Shown: positions 9,504 to 18,803, counted from the first letter of the stretch. The stretch is 48,295 bases of DNA from Prevotellamassilia timonensis (GCF_021531665.1 NZ_JADYUH010000012.1:1-48295); one strand, 5' to 3'. A program made the numbers and translations. Notes: generated from the sequence alone by a model not told the origin.

Positions 9504-11090
9504 ATGTTCGGAACTTATCACGCATCCTGCATCTCTCGCCGCATCCTGCTCACCGCAGTGTTCTGCTTCGTGACCTGTCTCACCACATGGGCACAAAGCC
9601 ACACCGTCATCCACGAGGTCGCTGCCGGAGAGACGCTCTACTCCATCGCACGAAAATATAACGTCACACCCGATGCCATCGCCACAGCCAATAGCATCCA
9701 AGACATCAACGTGATTCCCGTCGGCTCAAAACTGAAAATACCCGCAGCCGGACAAACACCACAACGACCCGCCGCAACAAAAAGCACCACAAGCAGCGGA
9801 AGACTGAAAGAGGCGGTTTATGACGAAGTCGTGACCTACGTGGAATACAAGACTAAGAAGAAAGACACGGTCTATAGCATCGCACAGAAACACGGTTGCA
9901 CCGTCGATGACCTGTGGGAGGCGAACAAGAACGTGCTGACCGACCCCAGTAAAATCAAAAAGGGGACGATGCTCCGAATCCCCATCAAAAAACGTTCCAC
10001 CACTCCCACGAGACAAGGTCTCCACACAGTGAAACTGGCGCTTGTTCTCCCCTTCGCGGGAAGTCATGTGGAAAACGTGCGCAGCGTGGAATTCTACCGC
10101 GGTCTGCTCATGGGCATCGAGACACTCAAAAACGCCGGACTGAACGCAGAGGTGCTGGCATTCAACGAACCGGAGCCGAATGCTTCCATTTCAACACTGA
10201 CAAAGGAAATCTCTGCAGAGAAGCCCGACCTCGTCATCGGTCCCGTCTATCCCGGACACTTCGGAGAAATCTCTTCCATCGCCACGCGAGAAACAAAAGT
10301 GTTGATTCCCTTCTCCTCAAAAGTGACTCAGGTGGCTTGGGTGCCCAACTTGTTTGTCATCAATGCCTCGCCCGAACAAGAAGTGGCTCTTTCAGTGAAC
10401 ATGGCGCAAATCGCGCTTGCCCCGACCCACCATTTTGTTTTTATTCAATATGGGCAAGCCAACCGCACCACCTTCACCGAGACACTGAAAAAGAATCTCA
10501 TTGCCAACAAAATTCCCTACTCCTCCATTCCCGCTTCCCTCTCGCTCGATGAAATCGCAGCAAAAACGAAAGCAAAGAAACTGCTGCTCATCGCAGACAG
10601 CGACAAACCGGAAACGATGAAAGACATGGCTGCAAAAGCTGCCGCGCTGAATGCAAAGAAGCCCGGAACTGCCGCCATGCTGGGTTTTTCCGCATGGATG
10701 GAAGCTGCCGAAAGCACAGAACGACAAGCCATGCACAAGGCTGACGCCTACATCATGACAACCGATTGGTTCTGTAAACTGACAGAAGCATCGCAAAAAT
10801 TCATGAATGACTATAAGCGCTGGTTCAACACCAACCTGCTTGAGTCCAAACCACGCATGGCGCCGCTGGGTTATGACATCGCACTCAGAGTGATTGGAGG
10901 TATGGGGGACTATGGCTACGACTTCGGAGAACAAACACCGATGCCCGGCACCGTGGCTGCCACCACACCGCTGCAAAGCGAAATTCAATTCATGAAGGTC
11001 GGCAATGGAGCCGGCTACATGAACAAGAGCCTTTTGTTCGTGCACTTCAAACCGGACGGAAACATCGTCAAAGTGTCCTTGCAGAAATGA
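9504..11090 (+). CDS. LysM-domain protein with type I periplasmic-binding fold
   Basis: A 528-residue exported protein. After a signal peptide (about 1-31, ending TTWAQ) there are two LysM peptidoglycan-binding domains, about 35-81 (HEVAAGETLYSIARKY) and 112-161 (KKKDTVYSIAQKHGC). A receptor-type ligand-binding region follows from about 176 (KLALVLPFAG...) to the end, with Rossmann-like strands such as PDLVIGPVYPG. This arrangement is common in Bacteroidetes and recalls periplasmic regulators of wall synthesis such as LpoA, but the exact role is unknown. It probably acts in the periplasm bound to peptidoglycan. The ATG follows directly on an AT-rich TTTATATATATG box. A PorT-family barrel gene and valS follow on the same strand. 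Confidence 0.85.
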   Translation: MFGTYHASCISRRILLTAVFCFVTCLTTWAQSHTVIHEVAAGETLYSIARKYNVTPDAIATANSIQDINVIPVGSKLKIPAAGQTPQRPAATKSTTSSGRLKEAVYDEVVTYVEYKTKKKDTVYSIAQKHGCTVDDLWEANKNVLTDPSKIKKGTMLRIPIKKRSTTPTRQGLHTVKLALVLPFAGSHVENVRSVEFYRGLLMGIETLKNAGLNAEVLAFNEPEPNASISTLTKEISAEKPDLVIGPVYPGHFGEISSIATRETKVLIPFSSKVTQVAWVPNLFVINASPEQEVALSVNMAQIALAPTHHFVFIQYGQANRTTFTETLKKNLIANKIPYSSIPASLSLDEIAAKTKAKKLLLIADSDKPETMKDMAAKAAALNAKKPGTAAMLGFSAWMEAAESTERQAMHKADAYIMTTDWFCKLTEASQKFMNDYKRWFNTNLLESKPRMAPLGYDIALRVIGGMGDYGYDFGEQTPMPGTVAATTPLQSEIQFMKVGNGAGYMNKSLLFVHFKPDGNIVKVSLQK

Positions 11091-11206
11091 AGGCTCACAA
11101 AATAATTCACCCCGAAGCTTATTATCATCTTCTAAGAAATCATCTTCCTCCCCTCGAGGATTGAAGTTTTCTCAAACCACAACCGCGTCTCCAACGCACC
11201 ACCCGC

Positions 11207-11959
11207 ATGTTCCACTCACGTTCACTATCCATCATCTGTCTGCGCCTCGCCTTGACGGCAGTTCTGCTCGGAACGGGCTTGGCAGCACACGCCCAGATTG
11301 GAGAACCACGCAACAACTTCGCCGTGGGAGCAAACGTCGGATTGACCATGAACACCGTGGGGTTTGACCCCACCATCAAACAATCCATGCTGATGGCACC
11401 GACTTTCGGTGTCACGGCGCGCATCACCAGCGAGAAATATTTCACCATGGTCTGCGCCCTGCAGGTGGAACTCAACTACGCTACGCTGGGATGGAAGGAA
11501 GACATCATCGACGCCAACACCAATCCCCTGCCCGACCAATATGAACGTCAACTGCACTACCTGCAACTACCCTTGCTCGCCCGACTGGGTTGGGGACGCG
11601 AGAAGAAAGGAGTGATGGGCTATATCGTGGCAGGTCCGCAAGTGGGATTCATGTTGAGCGAAACCACCAAACAGTCCGAGTTCACACTCACGGAAGAGGG
11701 AGTGCCCAACCGACCCAACGGCATGGTGGCACAATATTCCATGCCCATCGACCGAAAATTTGACTACGGCATCACAGGCGGCGCTGGCATCGAACTCAGC
11801 ACCAAAGCCGGACACTTCCTGCTGGAAGGACGCTACTACTACGGGCTGGGAGACATCTATAATAACTCCAAAAAGGACGTCTTCTCACGCTCCAATCACG
11901 GCACCATCATCGTGAAATTCACCTATCTCTTCGATATCAACAAGAACAAAAACAAATAA
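11207..11959 (+). CDS. PorT-family outer-membrane beta-barrel protein
   Basis: A 250-residue protein with a signal peptide (about 1-30, ending AAHAQ), then alternating hydrophobic/polar strands typical of a small outer-membrane barrel: [88 protein letters not shown] and a final strand [12 protein letters not shown]. This is the OMP_b-brl_2/PorT-like family. True PorT is a type IX secretion component, but the family is broad and this may be another member. Its neighbours (T9SS-like cargo upstream, LysM protein just before) suggest an envelope role. It ends 28 bp before valS. Confidence 0.8.
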   Translation: MFHSRSLSIICLRLALTAVLLGTGLAAHAQIGEPRNNFAVGANVGLTMNTVGFDPTIKQSMLMAPTFGVTARITSEKYFTMVCALQVELNYATLGWKEDIIDANTNPLPDQYERQLHYLQLPLLARLGWGREKKGVMGYIVAGPQVGFMLSETTKQSEFTLTEEGVPNRPNGMVAQYSMPIDRKFDYGITGGAGIELSTKAGHFLLEGRYYYGLGDIYNNSKKDVFSRSNHGTIIVKFTYLFDINKNKNK

Positions 11960-11987
11960 AGACTATACCATATTATATATAATACAA

Positions 11988-14702
11988 ATGGAACTCCAAA
12001 AGAACTATAATCCCTCAGAAGTCGAAAGCAAATGGTATGAATATTGGAACAACCATCATTTGTTTGCTTCCAAACCTGATAGTCGCGAACCCTACACCAT
12101 CGTGATTCCTCCCCCCAACGTGACCGGTGTGCTCCACATGGGACACATGCTCAACAACACGATTCAAGACATTCTCGTCCGCCACGCTCGCATGGAAGGC
12201 AAGAACGCATGCTGGGTGCCCGGCACGGACCACGCCTCCATCGCCACCGAAGCCAAGGTGGTGAACCGTCTCGCACAACAAGGCATCAAGAAACAAGACC
12301 TGACACGCGACGAGTTCCTGAAACACGCTTGGGACTGGACCCACGAACACGGCGGCATCATCCTCAAGCAACTGCGACGCCTCGGCGCTTCCTGCGACTG
12401 GGAACGCACCGCCTTCACCATGGACGAGAAACGAAGCGAAAGTGTGTTGCGCGTCTTCTGTGACCTCTATGACAAAGGACTCATCTATCGCGGCTTGCGC
12501 ATGGTCAACTGGGATCCGAAAGCACAAACTGCCCTGTCCAACATCGAGGTTATCTACAAAGAAGAACAAAGTCATCTCTTCCACCTGCGCTACTATGTCG
12601 CCGATGCCGACACCAACCCCGTCGTACCGACCGGCTGTGAAGGCGAGGTGCTCCACCAGGATGCCGACGGACGCTTCTATGCCGTGGTCGCTACCACACG
12701 TCCTGAAACCATCATGGGCGACACCGCCATGTGCATCAACCCCAAAGACCCGAAGAACCAGTGGCTACGCGGTCACAAAGTCATCGTGCCGCTCGTGGGA
12801 CGCGTCATTCCCGTCATTGAAGACCGATACGTGGACATTGAATTCGGAACGGGCTGTCTGAAAGTCACTCCCGCTCATGACGTCAATGACTACAACCTCG
12901 GCAAAACCCACAACCTCGAAACCATCGACATCTTCAATCCCGACGGAACACTCTCCGAAGCCGCCGGACTCTATGTCGGACAAGACCGCATGGACGTGCG
13001 CAAACAAATTGCCAAGGACCTCGAGGCTGCCGGACTCATGGAGAAAATAGAGGACTACACGAACAAAGTCGGCTTCTCAGAACGCAACCCCGACACCGCC
13101 GTGGAACCCCGCCTCTGCATGCAATGGTATCTCTCCATGCAACACTTCGCCGACATCGCCCTGCCGCCCGTGCTCAACGGAGACATCAAATTCCACCCGC
13201 AAAAATACGTCACCACCTATCGCAACTGGCTTGAAAACATCGACGACTGGTGCATCAGCCGCCAACTCTGGTGGGGACACCGCATCCCGGCATACTATCT
13301 GCCCACCGCTGAAGGTCAGGAAGAGAAATTCGTCGTGGCAATGAGTCGCGAGGAAGCACTCGAAAAGGCTCGTCAAATCCCCGGATTTGAAAACGTGACC
13401 GCCGAGCAACTGCGCCATGACGAGGATGCACTCGACACCTGGTTCAGTTCCTGGCTCTGGCCCATCAGCCTCTTCGACGGAATCAACCATCCCGACAGCC
13501 CCGAACTTGCCTACTACTATCCCACCGCCGACCTCGTGACCGGACCGGACATCATCTTCTTCTGGGTGGCACGAATGATTATGGCGGGCATGGAATACAC
13601 CGGCGATGTTCCCTTCCGCAATGTCTATTTCACCGGCATCGTGCGTGACAACCTCGGACGCAAGATGTCCAAACAATTGGGCAACAGCCCCGACCCCATC
13701 GGACTCATTGAGAAATATGGTGCCGACGGCGTCAGAATGGGCATGATGCTCTCCGCTCCCGCCGGCAACGACATCCTCTTTGATGAAGAATTGTGCGAAC
13801 AGGGACGTAACTTCTGCAACAAAATCTGGAACGCCTTCCGCCTCGTGAACGGCTGGCAGGTTGATGAAAACAAAACACAAACTGAAATCGCCGCACAAGC
13901 GGTGAGATGGTTTGAAGCACGTCTCAGACAACGTGCCGCCACAATGGCAGACCTCTATTCCAGATACCGTCTGAGCGAAGCCCTCATGGAGGTCTATCAA
14001 CTCTTCTGGGATGATTTCTCCGGCTGGTTCCTCGAACTCGTGAAACCTCCCTACGGCGAACCCATCGATGCAGCTACCCAACGCAGCGTGCTGGAAGCCT
14101 TTGACCACCTGCTCCACCTGCTCCACCCCTTCATGCCCTTCATCACGGAAGAACTCTGGCAGCAACTCGAGACGCGAAAAGAGGGAGAGAGCATCATGGT
14201 GAGTCCGCAGCAAATCGCAGAACCGCAAGCCGGCGACGAAGCGCTGCTCCGCGAAATGGCAATCGTGCGCGAGGTCGTTTCCTCAGTTCGCGCGGTGAGA
14301 AACACGAAACAAATCGCACTCAAAGAGACCCTCCACCTGCAAGTGGTTGGCGAAAATCCCGTAAAGGCATACGATGCCATCATTGCGAAAATGGCAGGCA
14401 TTGATGCTGTTGAAAGCGTGAACTCCAAGGGCGATGACGTCACCGCCTTCATGGTGGGCACGACCGAGTTTGCCGTTCCTCTTGGCGGTTTGGTGGACAT
14501 GCAAGCCGAAATCGAAAAGGCTGAGGCAGAACTTCACCGCTTGGAAGGTTTCCTCCAGGGCATTCAAAAGAAACTCTCCAACGAACGATTCGTCAACAAT
14601 GCCCCCGCTGCCGTAGTCGAAATGGAACGCAAGAAACAAGCAGACACCGAAACCAAAATGGCTGCTCTCCGAGATTCCCTTGCCGCCTGGAAGAAGGCAT
14701 GA
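11988..14702 (+). CDS. valS: Valine-tRNA ligase
   Basis: A 904-residue class I aminoacyl-tRNA synthetase that charges tRNA-Val in the cytoplasm. The HIGH motif appears as HMGH at residues 50-53 in [14 protein letters not shown], and the KMSKS motif as KMSKQ at about 559-563 in [12 protein letters not shown]. The editing domain lies between them ([13 protein letters not shown]). The tRNA-binding helical domain and the C-terminal coiled coil (about 835-904, rich in E/K/A) are complete. Length fits the family. The start lies 28 bp after the barrel gene and is preceded by an AT-rich box (CATATTATATATAATACAA). Downstream, 14703-14860 carries a perfect palindrome GAGACAGTGTCTC (14775-14787) but no clear terminator. 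Confidence 0.98.
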   Translation: MELQKNYNPSEVESKWYEYWNNHHLFASKPDSREPYTIVIPPPNVTGVLHMGHMLNNTIQDILVRHARMEGKNACWVPGTDHASIATEAKVVNRLAQQGIKKQDLTRDEFLKHAWDWTHEHGGIILKQLRRLGASCDWERTAFTMDEKRSESVLRVFCDLYDKGLIYRGLRMVNWDPKAQTALSNIEVIYKEEQSHLFHLRYYVADADTNPVVPTGCEGEVLHQDADGRFYAVVATTRPETIMGDTAMCINPKDPKNQWLRGHKVIVPLVGRVIPVIEDRYVDIEFGTGCLKVTPAHDVNDYNLGKTHNLETIDIFNPDGTLSEAAGLYVGQDRMDVRKQIAKDLEAAGLMEKIEDYTNKVGFSERNPDTAVEPRLCMQWYLSMQHFADIALPPVLNGDIKFHPQKYVTTYRNWLENIDDWCISRQLWWGHRIPAYYLPTAEGQEEKFVVAMSREEALEKARQIPGFENVTAEQLRHDEDALDTWFSSWLWPISLFDGINHPDSPELAYYYPTADLVTGPDIIFFWVARMIMAGMEYTGDVPFRNVYFTGIVRDNLGRKMSKQLGNSPDPIGLIEKYGADGVRMGMMLSAPAGNDILFDEELCEQGRNFCNKIWNAFRLVNGWQVDENKTQTEIAAQAVRWFEARLRQRAATMADLYSRYRLSEALMEVYQLFWDDFSGWFLELVKPPYGEPIDAATQRSVLEAFDHLLHLLHPFMPFITEELWQQLETRKEGESIMVSPQQIAEPQAGDEALLREMAIVREVVSSVRAVRNTKQIALKETLHLQVVGENPVKAYDAIIAKMAGIDAVESVNSKGDDVTAFMVGTTEFAVPLGGLVDMQAEIEKAEAELHRLEGFLQGIQKKLSNERFVNNAPAAVVEMERKKQADTETKMAALRDSLAAWKKA

Positions 14703-14838
14703 AGATGGGACTAATTGAAGAACAAAAAGGTCTAAGTGTCTAAAGAGCAAGGAGAAGCATTCCTTCTAAAACTTGAGACAGTGTCTCCGAAACTCTGAAG
14801 ATTAGGACATTGTTTCCAATAAAATTGAAACTTTAAAC

Positions 14839-14853
14839 AGCGGCTCTGCCGCT
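14839..14853 (+). repeat. Small hairpin just before the 14861 gene
   Basis: AGCGGC and GCCGCT form a perfect 6-bp stem with a TCT loop, ending 7 nt before the ATG at 14861. It may influence translation of the small exported protein; no T-run follows, so it is not a typical terminator. Confidence 0.4.
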
Positions 14854-14860
14854 CAGAAAC

Positions 14861-15310
14861 ATGAAACACAAATTTCACTTTGCATGGCTCATCTGCCTCC
14901 TGGCATTTGCAGTCTCCGTCCAATCAGCACAGGCAAAGAGTAAGAAGGCAAAAGGACTCTACGTCTTCAACTATGCCAGTTGTCTGACTGACTCCACCGC
15001 CTACACCACTACCGTGGTTTGGATGGAAAAGGCTGAGTTGGAACAGAAAGGAAAGTTCTTTTCCGACGCGCCTGAACTGTCAGAAAAGTTCAGACAATAC
15101 ATGCAGAAGACCTACAAAAAGCCTTTCTTCGCCACCACGTTCTACGACAAGAAACGGGACAAACTGGAGAAAAAACTGGTGAAAATCAAACGCCGTTTCG
15201 CTAAAGATAATCCCGGAAAAACTCTCAAAATTCTTCCCGCTGAAGAATTCCGTCCTGTCATGCCGGAGCCCGAACCGGAACTTCCGGAAGAAACTGATGT
15301 TTCAAACTGA
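14861..15310 (+). CDS. Small exported protein, unknown function
   Basis: A 149-residue protein I do not recognise. A signal peptide is clear (about 1-25, FAWLICLLAFAVSVQSAQA), with no lipobox cysteine. The mature part is lysine-rich (KKRDKLEKKLVKIKRRF around 105-120) and ends in an acidic proline tail (MPEPEPELPEETD). The segment GLYVFNYASCLTDSTAYTT is the most distinctive. It lies 36 bp before the HPr-kinase-like gene and on the same strand. It might belong to that cassette, for example as a secreted partner, but nothing in its sequence proves this. Confidence 0.75.
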   Translation: MKHKFHFAWLICLLAFAVSVQSAQAKSKKAKGLYVFNYASCLTDSTAYTTTVVWMEKAELEQKGKFFSDAPELSEKFRQYMQKTYKKPFFATTFYDKKRDKLEKKLVKIKRRFAKDNPGKTLKILPAEEFRPVMPEPEPELPEETDVSN

Positions 15311-15345
15311 GGAAACACCTTTCTCTCATCTCACTCTTCTGAATC

Positions 15346-16266
15346 ATGCAACTCCACTCTCTTGATTTCTGCGTGGCAGAACTCTTTTTCCGCCTTTCCG
15401 CTCCCAACACGGAAGAACTCAAGCAACGGCTGCCTTCCTACGCTCCTTTCTATATCCGACAAATTCCGGAACATGCCTCAATGATTTTTGAAGCACGCAT
15501 AGCCGACGGACTCTGTGATCTCGAACCGGAAGGAGAAGAAATCGGACAATTCGACAGCTGCGGAACGAACCATGCCGTCTATCGTCTGAAAGAAGGAGGC
15601 TATAAAATCATCATCTCCTCCCCCGAAAACGTGCAGTCCAGTGCCATGAAGACCGATGCGAACTTCACAAAATGTGACGTGTCACTCTTTGGCTCGGAAA
15701 ACAACAAAAATTTCGGACTTGGCAATGCGCTGATGATTACCTACGCCTTCTCCGCAGCCTATCACCGCACCCTGCTGATGCACGCTTCAGTGACCATGGC
15801 GGATGGAAAGGGCTATCTTTTCCTCGGCAAGAGCGGCACAGGCAAAAGCACGCACTCCGGACTCTGGCTGCGCCACATTCCCAACACGGAACTGCTGAAC
15901 GATGACAATCCTGCCGTGAGAATTGACGATGAAGGACGTGCCATGGTCTATGGAACTCCCTGGAGCGGGAAAACACCATGCTACAAGAACAAGTCACTGC
16001 CCATCGGCGCCATTGTGCGCCTGGAACAAGCACCGCGCAACGAAATCAACAGATTGTCTCCGCTGCATGCCTTCTCTTCCGTGCTTTCCTCTTGCTCTTC
16101 CATGATTTGGGACAAACCTTCTTTTGACGCCATCACACGTACCTCCGAAGCGGTCGTGAAAAGGGTGTCGGTGTTCTTCCTCCGCTGTCTGCCCGATGAA
16201 GCAGCAGCCCGCCTCTGCCACGAAACTGTGGCAAACCACACATCCGAAAAAACGGACGCACAATGA
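15346..16266 (+). CDS. HPr-kinase-like / PEPCK-like ATPase of a PqqD cassette
   Basis: A 306-residue cytoplasmic protein. A Walker A motif GKSGTGKST lies at residues 161-169 in a setting (LFLGKSGTGKSTHSGLW ... LNDDNPAVR ... GTPWSGKTPCYKN) typical of the HPr-kinase/PEP-carboxykinase-like fold. Proteins of this fold recur next to PqqD-like genes, and in some lasso-peptide clusters a relative phosphorylates the peptide. The N-terminal 130 residues are a separate beta-rich domain. Its stop overlaps the next start by 4 nt (ATGA), so it is translationally coupled to the peptidase gene. The substrate is unknown. HPr itself is an unlikely target, because the N-terminal HprK domain is not recognisable and the gene context is peptide maturation rather than sugar control. 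Confidence 0.8.
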   Translation: MQLHSLDFCVAELFFRLSAPNTEELKQRLPSYAPFYIRQIPEHASMIFEARIADGLCDLEPEGEEIGQFDSCGTNHAVYRLKEGGYKIIISSPENVQSSAMKTDANFTKCDVSLFGSENNKNFGLGNALMITYAFSAAYHRTLLMHASVTMADGKGYLFLGKSGTGKSTHSGLWLRHIPNTELLNDDNPAVRIDDEGRAMVYGTPWSGKTPCYKNKSLPIGAIVRLEQAPRNEINRLSPLHAFSSVLSSCSSMIWDKPSFDAITRTSEAVVKRVSVFFLRCLPDEAAARLCHETVANHTSEKTDAQ

Positions 16267-16724
16267 AAGAGGTGAACAAGGAAATACCTAACAAAATTCT
16301 GATTGGCGAAATCAGAAACGCACTGCAACAAGGACACACCGCCACACTGCGAGTGAAAGGAGTGAGCATGCGCCCCTTCTTGGAAACTCTCCGCGACAAG
16401 GTGGTGCTGGCGCCGCCCCAAAGAGAAAAGATTCAAACAGGCGATGTGGTGCTTGCAGCCATCTCCAAAGACATCTTTGTGTTGCACCGAGTGACAAAAA
16501 GAGAAGGCGAAAGACTGACACTCCGAGGCGATGGTAATGTCTATGGCACGGAAGAGTGCACGATTTCCGATGTGATTGGCATCGTCACCGGCTTCTACAG
16601 AAAAGGCAGGAACAAGCCGGACAGCGTGGAAAGCAAGAAATGGAAAATCTTCTCCCGACTCTGGCCCTCCTCTCCTCTTCTTCGTCGCGTCATCCTCGCC
16701 GTTTGGCGAAGAGTGATGGTGTGA
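16263..16724 (+). CDS. Soluble S24/S26 signal-peptidase-like protease (Sec11-type Ser-His-Asp)
   Basis: A 153-residue protein of the S24/S26 fold. The nucleophile is Ser35 in VKGVSMRPFL. Where bacterial signal peptidase has lysine, this protein has His75 in FVLHRVTKREG, and LRGDGN supplies Asp90. This Ser-His-Asp set matches the Sec11/SipW branch. Unlike those enzymes there is no membrane helix before the serine, so the protein looks cytoplasmic; only a short amphipathic C-terminus (RRVILAVWRRVMV) could touch the membrane. It overlaps the HPr-kinase-like gene by 4 nt and is followed after 102 bp by a PqqD-like gene. A role in trimming a modified peptide is an inference from context. A GGGGA/TCCCC hairpin at 16730-16743 follows the stop. 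Confidence 0.8.
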   Translation: MKEVNKEIPNKILIGEIRNALQQGHTATLRVKGVSMRPFLETLRDKVVLAPPQREKIQTGDVVLAAISKDIFVLHRVTKREGERLTLRGDGNVYGTEECTISDVIGIVTGFYRKGRNKPDSVESKKWKIFSRLWPSSPLLRRVILAVWRRVMV

Positions 16725-16826
16725 AACAGGGGGAAGCCTCCCCAAAAGCCTCTCCGACTCCTCAAACCGAAACATCCTTTTTTAGTCCCCTTTGACCTCC
16801 TTTACCCCAAAATAAACAGACTCATC

Positions 16827-17093
16827 ATGAAAATCAAAACCGGATTTGAATTGCGCGACGTGTGCGGCGAAAAAGTCATCATCGCCACCGGCATTGAAAA
16901 CATTGACTTCAGTCGCATGATTTCCCTGAACGAAAGCGCCGCCTTCCTCTGGGAAAACATCCAAGACAAGGAATTTGACGCAGGAACCTTGGCAGAACTG
17001 CTGCTTCAAGAATATGAAGTGGACAAAGCAGATGCCCTTGCCGACTCCCAAAAACTGCTGAACGAATGGCTGGAATGCGGAATCATTGAATGA
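16827..17093 (+). CDS. PqqD-family protein (RiPP-recognition-element fold)
   Basis: An 88-residue protein with the PqqD pattern: an initial beta-hairpin (FELRDVCGEKVIIAT), the INLNESAAFLW-type segment (here MISLNESAAFLWENI at about 31-45), then two winged-helix helices ending LNEWLECGIIE. PqqD domains bind the leader of a ribosomally made peptide and present it to modifying enzymes. Here it follows an HPr-kinase-like ATPase and a soluble peptidase on the same strand. No radical-SAM enzyme, cyclase, transporter or obvious precursor peptide is nearby, so the client is not visible in this window. Confidence 0.85.
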   Translation: MKIKTGFELRDVCGEKVIIATGIENIDFSRMISLNESAAFLWENIQDKEFDAGTLAELLLQEYEVDKADALADSQKLLNEWLECGIIE

Positions 17094-17142
17094 GTGTCCT
17101 AAAAATCAGTTTGAGTTGATTTGATTTTTTAATCTTAGAGAT

Positions 17143-17207
17143 GTACTCTGGTCTGTGAAGGAAGGGCATAGCGGACTATGGAACTTACGAAACTTACAAA
17201 AGAGTAC
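17143..17207 (+). repeat. Interrupted inverted repeat downstream of the PqqD gene
   Basis: GTACTCT (17143-17149) pairs with AGAGTAC (17201-17207), enclosing a second hairpin CATAG/CTATG (17167-17180). The inner part, GAAGGAAGGGCATAGCGGAC, faintly resembles the centre of the 164/166-bp repeat (5283, 42769). A further near-palindrome lies at 17274-17294 (TATTC-ATAA-TTAT-GAATA), 38 bp before the next ATG. Nothing else is seen in this 239-bp gap. Confidence 0.5.
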
Positions 17208-17332
17208 GCTAAGAACTGAATTACTCATGAAGACTCTGCACCAAGACGTGAACGCTTTCTTTTGAACGCTACTTATTCCATAATTTATAGAATACCCCTG
17301 AATAAAAACATCAGATTATTCATATCAAACCC

Positions 17333-18514
17333 ATGAAAGAACTGACGCTGAAATACGGGTGCAACCCGAATCAAAAGCCTTCAAGAATCTTTATGGAGGA
17401 AGGCGAACTGCCTGTGGAAGTGCTGGGCGGACGCCCCGGTTACATCAACTTTCTTGACGCTCTCAATGCTTGGCAGTTGGTGCGCGAGTTGAAGAAAGCC
17501 ACAGGACTTGCCGCAGCCGCTTCCTTCAAACATGTCTCTCCCGCCGGTGCTGCCGTCGGAATCCCCATGAGCGACACGTTGAAGAAAATCTGCTTTGTGG
17601 ATGACATTCCTCTCCCCCTCTCTCCCATCGCCACTGCCTATGCTCGTGCTCGCGGCGCAGACCGCATGTCCTCCTACGGTGACTTCATCGCACTGAGCGA
17701 CATCTGCGACGAAGTGACCGCACTCATCATCAAACGCGAAGTGAGCGACGGCGTCATCGCTCCGGGCTATACGCCTGAAGCACTTGAAATCCTGAAAGCC
17801 AAGCGCAAAGGCACCTACGTCATTCTCAAAATGGACACGGACTATGTGCCCGCACCAATTGAGCGCAAGCAGGTCTTCGGCGTCACCTTTGAACAAGGCA
17901 GAAATGAGATTGACCTCGCCACGGATGAACTCTTCAGCCAAATTCCGACCATCAACAAGAACTTCACTCCCGAGGCACGCCGCGACCTGATGGTAGCGAT
18001 GATTACGTTGAAATACACGCAGTCCAACTCCGTTTGCTACGTCAAGGACGGTCAAGCCATCGGCATCGGTGCCGGACAGCAAAGTCGCATTCACTGCACT
18101 CGTCTCGCCGGCGACAAAGCCGACATTTGGTGGCTGCGTCAGCACCCGAAGGTGATGAATCTCCCCTGGGTGGAGAAGATTCGCCGCGCCGACCGCGACA
18201 ACACGATTGACATCTACATTTCTGAAGACCACGATGACGTCCTCGCCGAGGGTGCTTGGCAACAGTTCTTCACGGAAAAGCCCGAAGTGCTTACCCGCGA
18301 AGAGAAGAAAGCCTGGATTGCACAAAACACCGGAGTCGCACTCGGTTCCGATGCCTTCTTCCCCTTCGGCGACAACATCGAACGCGCTCACCGCAGCGGT
18401 GTCGAGTTCGTCGCACAAGCCGGCGGCAGCGTGCGTGACGACCATGTGATTGCCACCTGCGACAAATATGGCATCGCCATGGCTTTCACCGGAATCCGAC
18501 TCTTCCACCACTAA
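17333..18514 (+). CDS. Stand-alone AICAR transformylase
   Basis: A 393-residue phosphoribosylaminoimidazole-carboxamide formyltransferase, converting AICAR to FAICAR with 10-formyl-tetrahydrofolate in purine synthesis. The catalytic Lys66-His67 pair sits in SFKHVSPAGAA. The motifs YTQSNSVCYVKDGQAIGIGA (near 230) and SDAFFPFGDNIERA (near 340) match the C-terminal half of PurH. The IMP cyclohydrolase half normally found at the N-terminus is absent: the protein begins only about 65 residues before the Lys-His pair. Stand-alone forms occur in Bacteroidetes, often beside a bifunctional purH elsewhere, so I give no symbol. It lies in front of a small basic protein gene (14 bp) and serS. Confidence 0.92.
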   Translation: MKELTLKYGCNPNQKPSRIFMEEGELPVEVLGGRPGYINFLDALNAWQLVRELKKATGLAAAASFKHVSPAGAAVGIPMSDTLKKICFVDDIPLPLSPIATAYARARGADRMSSYGDFIALSDICDEVTALIIKREVSDGVIAPGYTPEALEILKAKRKGTYVILKMDTDYVPAPIERKQVFGVTFEQGRNEIDLATDELFSQIPTINKNFTPEARRDLMVAMITLKYTQSNSVCYVKDGQAIGIGAGQQSRIHCTRLAGDKADIWWLRQHPKVMNLPWVEKIRRADRDNTIDIYISEDHDDVLAEGAWQQFFTEKPEVLTREEKKAWIAQNTGVALGSDAFFPFGDNIERAHRSGVEFVAQAGGSVRDDHVIATCDKYGIAMAFTGIRLFHH

Positions 18515-18528
18515 ACAGACCACCACTT

Positions 18529-18750
18529 ATGACTGATAATCGCAAAGCATCAGACGATGAAATCATGCAGGCCATGATGGGCGGCATCAAGTTCAGCGGA
18601 ACAAAATTGAATGCACCCGCCAAAACGCAAAAAGTGAAAACCATTGCGAAGAAAAAAGCCTACATCACCGGCTCCCACGGCTCTGCTTCAGCCATGAAAA
18701 AAGCCAAAATCAGACAACAGAGAGCGAATCGTCACAAAGGAAAAGCCTGA
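18529..18750 (+). CDS. Small basic protein, unknown function
   Basis: A 73-residue, strongly basic protein. The first 15 residues are mixed and acidic (MTDNRKASDDEIMQAM); the rest is rich in Lys/Arg/Ala (KTIAKKKAYITGS, AMKKAKIRQQRANRHKGKA). No cysteine, no membrane segment, no recognised family. It is separated from the AICAR transformylase by only 14 bp and from serS by 53 bp, so co-expression is likely. The composition suggests nucleic-acid or ribosome association; that is inference only. Confidence 0.7.
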   Translation: MTDNRKASDDEIMQAMMGGIKFSGTKLNAPAKTQKVKTIAKKKAYITGSHGSASAMKKAKIRQQRANRHKGKA

Positions 18751-18803
18751 CAACTGCACCTTCAAGACGAAATCTCCCGAATTATTTAACATATTGAATC
18801 GCT

